Below, in pieces: positions 7,358-12,520 of a DNA stretch of 13,457 nt. The position numbers and the translations under genes are program-made. Origin of the DNA: Treponemataceae bacterium (GTDB taxonomy: Bacteria; Spirochaetota; Spirochaetia; Treponematales; Treponemataceae). The notes under the pieces were generated by a model, which searched no databases, was not told the origin of the DNA, and saw only the letters and a program-made list of their open reading frames with translations. The stretch covers positions 1 through 13,457 of the forward strand of contig JAILRX010000087.1 in NCBI GenBank assembly GCA_024697985.1, written 5' to 3'. Numbering within the stretch: position 1 is the first letter of the stretch; each line of letters starts with the position of its first letter.

Positions 7358-7398
7358 ATGTGTAAAACACAAAATCAGCAAGATAAAGTTTTACACAT
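7358..7398. repeat. Inverted repeat carrying two opposed DnaA-box-like sites
   Basis: ATGTGTAAAAC (7358-7368) and GTTTTACACAT (7388-7398) are perfect 11-bp inverted arms around a 19-nt spacer. Each arm contains TTTTACACA (7359-7367 minus, 7389-7397 plus), one mismatch from TTATNCACA. The arrangement would place two DnaA molecules in opposite orientations 30 bp apart. Confidence 0.7.
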
Positions 7399-7440
7399 CT
7401 GTAAATCATTATAAAACAACAAAATAAAATGATTTTACAG
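7399..7440. repeat. Inverted repeat abutting the perfect DnaA box
   Basis: CTGTAAATCATT (7399-7410) and AATGATTTTACAG (7428-7440) pair with a single unpaired A. The repeat starts directly after the previous inverted repeat and ends at the first base of the box at 7441. It has no GC-rich stem and no terminal U-run, so an intrinsic terminator for dnaA is unlikely. Confidence 0.65.
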
Positions 7441-7449
7441 TTATCCACA
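7441..7449 (+). promoter_or_regulatory. Perfect DnaA box adjacent to the unwinding element
   Basis: TTATCCACA is an exact match to the consensus TTATNCACA. It points toward the DnaA-trio and AT-rich stretch, which is the orientation needed to load a DnaA filament onto one strand. Confidence 0.9.
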
Positions 7450-7453
7450 ACCC

Positions 7454-7471
7454 CTACTAATACTACTACTA
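7454..7471 (+). promoter_or_regulatory. DnaA-trio element
   Basis: The plus strand reads CTA CTA ATA CTA CTA CTA. The complementary strand, read 3' to 5', is GAT GAT TAT GAT GAT GAT, five of six matching the DnaA-trio pattern 3'-[G/A]A[T/C]-5' known from Bacillus subtilis. It follows the perfect DnaA box after ACCC, the short GC-rich spacer expected in a basal unwinding system. Confidence 0.85.
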
Positions 7472-7500
7472 TTTTTTAAATAAATAATAATAGAGTCAAT
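7472..7500. other. AT-rich DNA unwinding element
   Basis: Bases 7472-7492 are A or T only, directly after the DnaA-trio, and the low-GC stretch continues into the 3' end of the esterase gene at 7501. This is the likely site of first strand opening. Confidence 0.7.
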
Positions 7501-8772
7501 TTATTTTAATTCATAAAATTCATAAGCCTTGATTTCAGCAAATCCTTCAGGATTGATATTTCCATCCTTACAGAAAGAAACAGTTCGGGACATAATCTCG
7601 TTTGAAATTTCATAATCTCGATCTTCAAATTTTCGCCAGGTATGCTGATTCAAGTTTCCAAAAAAGTACCAAAGATCACTGCTATGGAAAGCTTTTCCTT
7701 CAGGTGGCAATCCACGGTTAAAATAACATAAATAAACCTTGTTTCCAGTCTTTTTTGATTTTTCACTGTATTTTTTTGCACTTTTTTCAAGATAGCTTCT
7801 TGGCTGAAGATCATCCTTGGTGACCGAAAAGAAACAGTCCATCTGTGAATTTTTAAAGGCATTTTTGACGTTTGATTTCTTAACTATTTCTCCATCGAAA
7901 GTCGGAAAAACACTTAAAATAGCGGCATTTATGGGCCTTTTTTTGCATATCTGATGAAATGACTCAAACAACTGCTGTGAAGTGCATTGTAGAGCGTCTA
8001 GACCCCTGTTTTTGAGGTCTTTTTCAACGGATTTATAAAAGGATTTTGCCCAGAATTTTGATTTAGGTGCGAAAATGCCTTTGAGCATGGCTCCGCCTGA
8101 AAGCATGATGGCACGACGAACATATTTTTTAACGTCTTCGTCAAAAATCAACTGCTGGCTAGACATTGCGCCGGCACTTTGTGCAGAAAGAGTGATGTTC
8201 TGGCTGTCGCCTCCAAAATCAGAAATGTTTTTATAAACCCATTCAATTGCTGTTTTCATGTCATAGAGCATCAGGTTTTTACCCATGTAGGTTCCGAAAA
8301 TATTCAGACGGTAATTCAAGGTAACGACAATCAATCCTTTTGATGCAAGATGGTTTCCGTCAAAAGGGCGTTCTGCAGAAGATCCTCGGGTAAAGCTTCC
8401 TCCGTGGATGTAAATTAAAACAGGATATTTTTTTGATGAACGATCAATTTTTTCGCCGCTTGAATTTAAGGCGTCTTTTGGCATGAAAATGTTCAGTGAA
8501 AGGCAATCTTCAGAATATGTGAATTCGAGATTTTCACGGAATTCTCTGTAATACATTGAATTAGGATCTTCCGGAATGTATGTTCTGATTTGCGGGCAGC
8601 AAGGACCATATTTTGTGGCATCGTAAATTTCGCTTTCGGTGTAATCAGTTTTTAAGATGGCTCGCTCGAATCGTTTAGAATCGGCGTATTTTATTCCCAG
8701 AAAAGAATTTGTGTTTTCGTTTGAAAGTCCTTTGAAAGAACCAATTTTTGTTTTTAAAGTGATTTGTTCCAT
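7501..8772 (-). CDS. Type-B carboxylesterase family protein
   Basis: This is an alpha/beta-hydrolase of the carboxylesterase type-B (p-nitrobenzyl esterase-like) family, expected to cleave carboxylic esters in the cytoplasm, as no signal peptide is seen. Numbered from ATG 8770-8772, the oxyanion motif is HGGSF (123-127), the nucleophile is Ser199 in AQSAG after FGGDSQNITLS, and the catalytic His is His363 in AFHSSDLWYFFG. The acid is probably Asp320 or Asp321. The first Gly of GxSxG is Ala197, which is unusual. At 423 residues it is shorter than the common 480-550, with a reduced region between the nucleophile and the His. A TTG six codons upstream is a possible alternative start, but it lies upstream of the expected transcription start. 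The gene ends at the oriC unwinding region, convergent with dnaA. The substrate is unknown; acetyl or feruloyl groups on plant polysaccharide would fit the neighbours but are not shown. Confidence 0.88.
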   Translation of the reverse strand: MEQITLKTKIGSFKGLSNENTNSFLGIKYADSKRFERAILKTDYTESEIYDATKYGPCCPQIRTYIPEDPNSMYYREFRENLEFTYSEDCLSLNIFMPKDALNSSGEKIDRSSKKYPVLIYIHGGSFTRGSSAERPFDGNHLASKGLIVVTLNYRLNIFGTYMGKNLMLYDMKTAIEWVYKNISDFGGDSQNITLSAQSAGAMSSQQLIFDEDVKKYVRRAIMLSGGAMLKGIFAPKSKFWAKSFYKSVEKDLKNRGLDALQCTSQQLFESFHQICKKRPINAAILSVFPTFDGEIVKKSNVKNAFKNSQMDCFFSVTKDDLQPRSYLEKSAKKYSEKSKKTGNKVYLCYFNRGLPPEGKAFHSSDLWYFFGNLNQHTWRKFEDRDYEISNEIMSRTVSFCKDGNINPEGFAEIKAYEFYELK

Positions 8773-8778
8773 AAAAAA

Positions 8779-8807
8779 ATTATAAGGCAAAAAGTATAAA
8801 AGGGCAA
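8779..8807 (-). promoter_or_regulatory. Esterase promoter, apparently leaderless
   Basis: On the minus strand, TTGCCC (8802-8807), a 17-bp spacer and TATAAT (8779-8784) place the start about 7 bases on, at or next to the ATG at 8770-8772. No ribosome binding site precedes either the ATG or the upstream TTG. The -35 overlaps the end of the upstream terminator's T-run by two bases. Confidence 0.62.
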
Positions 8808-8843
8808 AAAAAAACCCGTCTAGATAATTGATATTCAGACGGG
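8806..8843 (-). terminator. Intrinsic terminator of the GPH transporter gene
   Basis: On the minus strand CCCGTCT (8837-8843), a 15-nt loop and AGACGGG (8815-8821) are followed by nine T residues (8806-8814). It lies 34 bp after the transporter stop and isolates the esterase from the upstream gene. A second small dyad, ATCAAT-CTA-ATTGAT (8860-8874), sits between the stop and this terminator. Confidence 0.92.
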
Positions 8844-8877
8844 CTATAAAAAGTTCTAAATCAATCTAATTGATGGA

Positions 8878-10404
8878 CTAGTTCAACTGAACTTTGTTGT
8901 TTGCGATAGCTTCTTTAAGATGTTCTTCTTTCTTAACCTGAAGTTCTGCAACGTGTTTCTTTGAAAGTGGATACCAAGCAAAGAGGAAGAGAGCCATCAA
9001 GCCGAACATTACTGCAGGAATGATAGTTGCAAGAACATACATTGTACTCAACTGTCCGCTGCTGAATGTGAATACATCTGATGACTGTTTTACACCTTCG
9101 AAATATCCCATTGCGATAAGTGCGCAGTTTACTGCTACGGCTGCAATTACCTGACCAAGTTTTCGGAAGAACATGAAGAATGAATATGCTGTTCCGTCGT
9201 CTCGGCTTCCAGTATTAACTTCGATATCATCGATACAGTCTGAAACCATTGCCCAAACCTGAAGAACGAGGAAGTTAAGTCCAAGTCCGCTGATGAAACA
9301 GAGAGCCATGAATGGATAGATTGCTGTTTCAGGGTTCATGAACTTGAGGAAGAACATTGCAAGGTTTGCTACAGCTGCGAGAGCCATACCGAAACCAGTG
9401 ATTTCTCGTTTACCGAATTTTCTGACAAGTTTTGGTGTAAAGAACATCAAGATTGCCATTGGAAGGTATGTAAGAACTGTAGGAAGCATGATCCAGATAC
9501 CACCACGGTTAAAATACTGTTTGATAAGGTAGGTATAATAGCTCTGTGTGAACATCTGACCTGCGAGCAAAAGCATAGAAATGATTGAAAGTGAAAGCAT
9601 TGATTTGTTTTTAGCAAGTCGTTTTACAGCCTTCCAGGTATCACCTTTCTGTGGTTTAACAGGATGTGATACAACTCGTTCTTTGTTTCCGGCAAAAGCA
9701 AGCAAAAGCATAATTACACATCCAATTGCGATTGCGATAGCTCCTACGATAACGACTTTTTCATCAACGTACTGACCGATTTTAATTCGTTTTCCAGCTT
9801 CGTCCAGAATGTATTCGCCAGTTGATTCATCAGTCATGAATTTTGATTTGATGTACATGGCAGAAATAACCATAACAGGGAAGTTTCCGAGTGTTGCACC
9901 AACAGATCGGAATACAGAAAGCTTACTTCGTTCCTTGTCATCGAGAGTAACAACTGATGCAAGAGATCCGTAAGGAATCTGAACCATTGTGTAACACATA
10001 CCAAAGAAAATGTAAGTTACAGTTGCATAAGCAGCCATTCCTCGGCCACCAACAGCAATACCAGGCCACTTGATGAACATTAATACAGCAGAAAGAGCAA
10101 GTGGAATACAACCATACAAGAACCAAGGTCTGTATCGTCCCCAGCGACTAACTTTTACAGTGTCACAAATTCGTCCCATGATAGGGTCGTTAATACCATC
10201 CCAAACTCGGGCGATTACAAACATAATCATGATGAAAAATGGATTAAGTTTGAAAACGTCAGTATACCAAACCTGAAGAATGGTTGTTACGAGACTGAAT
10301 ACAAGACAGCCTCCGACATCACCTAGGGCATAAGCAATATAATCTTTTGCTTTAAGACCACTAGCTTTTGAAATCATCGATTCCTGTGTAGAATTGTCAG
10401 ACAT
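8878..10404 (-). CDS. GPH-family sugar/cation symporter, probable uronate or uronide importer
   Basis: This is a 508-residue inner-membrane transporter of the glycoside-pentoside-hexuronide family (MelB-like fold, about 12 hydrophobic segments). The family signature is clear at 69-94: DGINDPIMGRICD, then GRYRPW. Asp69, Asn72 and Asp73 match the MelB cation-site residues Asp55, Asn58 and Asp59, so coupling to Na+ or H+ is likely. The MelB Asp124 position is Gln142 in VQIPYGSL. A hydrophilic loop of about 30 residues (185-217) and a charged C-terminal tail are present. The ATG has GAGGAG (minus strand, about 10412-10417) 7 nt upstream. The gene follows kdgK after 313 bp with its own probable promoter and ends at a strong terminator, so it is probably a separate unit. 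The substrate is inferred from the uronate neighbours; a neutral oligosaccharide is possible. Confidence 0.9.
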   Translation of the reverse strand: MSDNSTQESMISKASGLKAKDYIAYALGDVGGCLVFSLVTTILQVWYTDVFKLNPFFIMIMFVIARVWDGINDPIMGRICDTVKVSRWGRYRPWFLYGCIPLALSAVLMFIKWPGIAVGGRGMAAYATVTYIFFGMCYTMVQIPYGSLASVVTLDDKERSKLSVFRSVGATLGNFPVMVISAMYIKSKFMTDESTGEYILDEAGKRIKIGQYVDEKVVIVGAIAIAIGCVIMLLLAFAGNKERVVSHPVKPQKGDTWKAVKRLAKNKSMLSLSIISMLLLAGQMFTQSYYTYLIKQYFNRGGIWIMLPTVLTYLPMAILMFFTPKLVRKFGKREITGFGMALAAVANLAMFFLKFMNPETAIYPFMALCFISGLGLNFLVLQVWAMVSDCIDDIEVNTGSRDDGTAYSFFMFFRKLGQVIAAVAVNCALIAMGYFEGVKQSSDVFTFSSGQLSTMYVLATIIPAVMFGLMALFLFAWYPLSKKHVAELQVKKEEHLKEAIANNKVQLN

Positions 10405-10460
10405 GTGATTTCTCCTCTTTTCGTTAATTAATTAAAACTGTTAATTATTTTAAGGCACAG

Positions 10461-10525
10461 TTTATATTTTTGCAAACAAATTTGCATGTCAAAACCTATA
10501 TTTTATACATTTTAGCATAGGTTTT
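10461..10525 (-). promoter_or_regulatory. Probable transporter promoter with embedded operator-like dyads
   Basis: A perfect -35 TTGACA on the minus strand (10487-10492) faces a TATAAA (10461-10466) at a long 20-bp spacing; at 17 bp only a poor AAATAT is present. The dyad TGCAAA-CAAA-TTTGCA (10471-10486) fills most of the spacer, as expected of an operator. A second dyad, AAAACCTAT (10491-10499) with ATAGGTTTT (10517-10525), overlaps the -35 edge. The regulator is unknown. Confidence 0.5.
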
Positions 10526-10717
10526 AGGATTTGACGAATTTTAAATCGGCCGCATCGTAACACATCGTAAACAGATTGAAACGAATTGCGGTCGAATTAA
10601 ACCAAATTTTAAAATCGCGCCTACGGCGCAAATATTTTTATGAAACGCCCCGCCGCGCGCGATGATTTTAGCGCGAGCCTATTTTAGCGCCCTGCAATTT
10701 TGCGAGGCTCCCGAGCA
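10526..10717. other. Non-coding region after kdgK with a GC-rich, repeat-bearing patch
   Basis: No gene is seen here. It contains a tandem 10-mer CGCATCGTAA/CACATCGTAA (10551-10570), two CGAATT blocks near 10582-10596, a short hairpin GCGCC-TAC-GGCGC (10617-10629) and two copies of ATTTTAGCGC 16 bp apart (10665-10674, 10681-10690). Around 10645-10700 the base composition is far more G/C-rich than the AT-rich DNA on its left. The GCGCC hairpin could act as a weak kdgK terminator, since GATTTT follows on the minus strand, but the T-run is poor. Confidence 0.5.
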
Positions 10718-11746
10718 CTATCGCTGTACTCGACCGCTCGCATCACCTCCGGCCAGAGCCTTAACTTCAGAGACGCTGACCATGTTGAAGTCGCCTTCGA
10801 TGCTGTGCTTGAGGCAGCTTGCAGCAACGGCAAATTCGATTGCGTCACCCGCAGAATAGTTGTTGCTCAACGCATAAATCAATCCGCCGCCGAAACTGTC
10901 GCCGCCGCCAACCCTGTCGACGATTTTCATGTTGTATTCTTTGCTGAAATAGCTTTCTCCAGATTTTCCGTCGTAAAGCATTCCGGCCCAGTTGTTTTCG
11001 CTTGCTGAAATTGATGTTCTGAGCGTGATGGCAACGTATTTGAAGCCGAATCTTTCCTTAAGTTTTGCGGCAACATCACGGTAACCGTCCTTGTTGAGTT
11101 TTCCGCTTGTTACATCAGTACTTTCAGACTTGATTCCAAAAACATCGGAAGCGTCTTCTTCATTTGAGATGCAGACATCAACGTATTTGCAAAGTTCGCC
11201 CATGACTTCACCGGCTTTTTCCTTTGACCAGAGCTTTTTTCGGTAATTTAGGTCGCAGCTGACGGTGATTCCTTTTTCGTGGGCTTTTTTGCAGGCTTCA
11301 AGACAGATTTCTGGCAGGTCGCCGCCTAAAGCCGGCGTAATTCCCGTGAAATGGAACCAGGAAGCTCCTTCGAAAATCTTGTCCCAGTCGAAATCGGTTT
11401 TGGATGCGAGCGCGATAGAAGAACCTGCTCGGTCATAGACTACTTTTGAAGGACGCTGTGATGCACCTTTTTCGCAGTAATAAATTCCGACTCGAGGTCC
11501 GCCTCGAACGATGGATTTTGTATCAACACCGAAACCACGCAAGCTTCTGATGCAGGCATTTGCGATGTCGTTATCAGGCAGTTTTGTTACGAAAGCTGTA
11601 TCCATTCCGTAATTTGCAAGTGAAACTGAAACGTTGGCTTCTCCACCACCAAAAGTTGCCTCAAATCTTGGTTCCTGAAGGAATCTCAAATATCCTTCTG
11701 GAGCAAGACGGAGCATGATTTCACCGAAAGTAACTATTTTTCCCAT
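10718..11746 (-). CDS. kdgK: 2-dehydro-3-deoxygluconokinase (KDG kinase)
   Basis: KdgK phosphorylates 2-keto-3-deoxygluconate to KDPG with ATP in hexuronate breakdown. The 342 residues form a PfkB/ribokinase fold: the N-terminal GEIMLRLAP, the substrate-contact segment TFGGGEANVSVSLA (31-44) and the phosphate-site motif DRVGGGDSFGGG (277-288) with catalytic base Asp283. The DRVGGGDSF form, rather than DTTGAGDSF, and the ending ...GGDASGRVQR are typical of KDG kinases. The ATG at 11744-11746 has AGGAG 5-7 nt upstream. It follows kdgA by 16 bp, clearly in one operon, and its product is the substrate of the KdgA aldolase. The frame is intact to a TAG at 10718-10720. A fructokinase or another PfkB sugar kinase is the alternative, but the aldolase partner makes KDG the most likely substrate. 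Confidence 0.93.
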   Translation of the reverse strand: MGKIVTFGEIMLRLAPEGYLRFLQEPRFEATFGGGEANVSVSLANYGMDTAFVTKLPDNDIANACIRSLRGFGVDTKSIVRGGPRVGIYYCEKGASQRPSKVVYDRAGSSIALASKTDFDWDKIFEGASWFHFTGITPALGGDLPEICLEACKKAHEKGITVSCDLNYRKKLWSKEKAGEVMGELCKYVDVCISNEEDASDVFGIKSESTDVTSGKLNKDGYRDVAAKLKERFGFKYVAITLRTSISASENNWAGMLYDGKSGESYFSKEYNMKIVDRVGGGDSFGGGLIYALSNNYSAGDAIEFAVAASCLKHSIEGDFNMVSVSEVKALAGGDASGRVQR

Positions 11747-11762
11747 AAAATTCTCCTAAAGC

Positions 11763-12386
11763 CTATAATAATGCGACAGCTTCTTTAGAAAGCCGCTCTA
11801 TTTCGTCAAATTTACCCTGTGCGATAAGATCGCCTTTTACCATCCAGCTTCCGCCGACAGCAGCAATGAATTTCTGGCTGAAAAATTCACCCATATTAGA
11901 TGCATCAACTCCGCCAGTCGGCAAAAATTTAACCTGCGGAAAAGCAGCGCTCAAAGCCTTAAGGGTTTTCAGACCGCCAAAAGCTCCTGCAGGGAAAAAC
12001 TTGAGGATTTTCAGGTCGTATTTCAGGGCCGCCATAATTTCGGTTGGCGTACATACACCAGGAAGATAAGGAACGTCGTGCTTTTTGCAGACTTCAGCGA
12101 CATCAGGTCCAAATCCTGGCGAAACGATGAATTTAGCGCCCGAAGAAATGGCTTTTTCACACTGATCTGCATTGATTACGGTTCCGGCACCAATCAGTAT
12201 GTCGGCGCATTCAGCTGAAGTTGATGCAAGCTTGATGGCATCAGCTGCGCATTCTGTTCTGAAAGTGATTTCTGCAACTTTGATTCCGCCTCGGGCCATT
12301 GCCGTAAGGGTTGGAATTGTGTCTTCAACCTTGTTGAGAACGACAACCGGAACGATTTTATGTTTTTCTAAAAATTCGTATGACAT
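11763..12386 (-). CDS. kdgA: KDPG aldolase (2-dehydro-3-deoxy-6-phosphogluconate aldolase)
   Basis: KdgA (also called Eda) splits KDPG to pyruvate and glyceraldehyde-3-phosphate. The 207 residues fit this class I aldolase, a single TIM barrel normally acting as a trimer. Seen are the general acid/base Glu39 in EITFRT, GAGTV (66-70), SPGF (89-92), the Schiff-base Lys129 in LKFFPA and the phosphate-binding GGV at 158-160. Some members also act as 4-hydroxy-2-oxoglutarate aldolases. The start ATG at 12384-12386 has no ribosome binding site at the normal distance. A strong AAAAGGAG lies 40 nt upstream, with a perfect 11-bp hairpin between it and the ATG, and an in-frame TGA 12 nt upstream of the ATG rules out an extension. 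kdgK follows 16 bp later. Confidence 0.93.
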   Translation of the reverse strand: MSYEFLEKHKIVPVVVLNKVEDTIPTLTAMARGGIKVAEITFRTECAADAIKLASTSAECADILIGAGTVINADQCEKAISSGAKFIVSPGFGPDVAEVCKKHDVPYLPGVCTPTEIMAALKYDLKILKFFPAGAFGGLKTLKALSAAFPQVKFLPTGGVDASNMGEFFSQKFIAAVGGSWMVKGDLIAQGKFDEIERLSKEAVALL

Positions 12387-12415
12387 TTTAATTTTTCAAC
12401 TGCAAAAAATTTCAA
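12368..12415 (-). CDS. Possible 15-codon leader ORF overlapping the kdgA start
   Basis: A TTG at 12413-12415 opens a 15-codon frame (MKFFAVEKLKCHTNF) ending at TAG 12368-12370, 16 bases beyond the A of the kdgA ATG and in a different frame. The strong AAAAGGAG at 12427-12434 is 11 bases upstream of the TTG. That is rather far but much closer than the 40 bases to the kdgA ATG. Translation of this frame could open the hairpin at 12400-12425 and deliver ribosomes to kdgA. It is speculative: TTG is a weak start and the peptide matches nothing I know. Confidence 0.25.
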   Translation of the reverse strand: MKFFAVEKLKCHTNF

Positions 12416-12425
12416 TTTTTTGCAG
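12400..12425. repeat. Perfect hairpin between ribosome binding site and kdgA start
   Basis: CTGCAAAAAAT and ATTTTTTGCAG form a perfect 11-bp stem with a TTCA loop. Folding would shorten the path from AAAAGGAG (12427-12434) to ATG from 40 nt to about 14 unpaired nt. Confidence 0.8.
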
Positions 12426-12456
12426 GCTCCTTTTAAAAAAAGATTGTATTTACAAG

Positions 12457-12479
12457 TGAGTTTTGCAACGCAAAACTCA
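12457..12479. repeat. Perfect hairpin in the SDR-kdgA gap
   Basis: TGAGTTTTGC and GCAAAACTCA form a perfect 10-bp stem with an AAC loop. No T-run follows on either strand, so it is not a standard terminator. Confidence 0.8.
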
Positions 12480-12481
12480 TC

Positions 12482-12519
12482 ATTTTTAAGCAAAAACCAA
12501 TTTGTTTTTGCTTAAAAAT
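12482..12519. repeat. Long perfect hairpin directly after the SDR stop codon
   Basis: ATTTTTAAGCAAAAAC (12482-12497) and GTTTTTGCTTAAAAAT (12504-12519) form a perfect 16-bp stem with a 6-nt loop, one base from the SDR stop. The stem is AT-rich and is followed on the minus strand by GATGAG, not a T-run. It could protect the upstream mRNA from 3' exonucleases. Confidence 0.82.
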
Positions 12520-12520
12520 A

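Larger units (their letters stand above)
7278..7500. other. oriC: Chromosomal replication origin (oriC)
   Basis: The 223-bp gap between the convergent dnaA and esterase genes has the ordered parts of a bacterial origin. There are several near-consensus DnaA boxes (7288-7296, 7331-7339, 7359-7367, 7389-7397), two long inverted repeats, and one perfect box TTATCCACA (7441-7449). After that box come CCCC, six DnaA-trio-type triplets (7454-7471) and an AT-only run (7472-7492). Other intergenic gaps in the window lack DnaA boxes. A location next to dnaA, together with nearby gyrase genes and parS, is typical. Confidence 0.88.

Noticed and set aside
7454..7471. CTA triplets as a meaningless microsatellite
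   Set aside because: The triplets start 5 bp after a perfect DnaA box with a C-rich spacer and lead into an AT-only stretch, which fits the DnaA-trio module better than chance.
8773..8790. Upstream TTG as the esterase start
   Set aside because: It lies within the promoter, upstream of the predicted transcription start, and has no ribosome binding site.
10617..10629. GCGCC-TAC-GGCGC as a firm kdgK terminator
   Set aside because: The stem is only 5 bp and the following GATTTTAAAATTT is not a proper U-run; it is mentioned only as a possibility.
12482..12519. Long hairpin after the SDR as an intrinsic terminator
   Set aside because: The stem is AT-rich and is followed by GATGAG on the minus strand, with no T-run, so ordinary termination is not supported.
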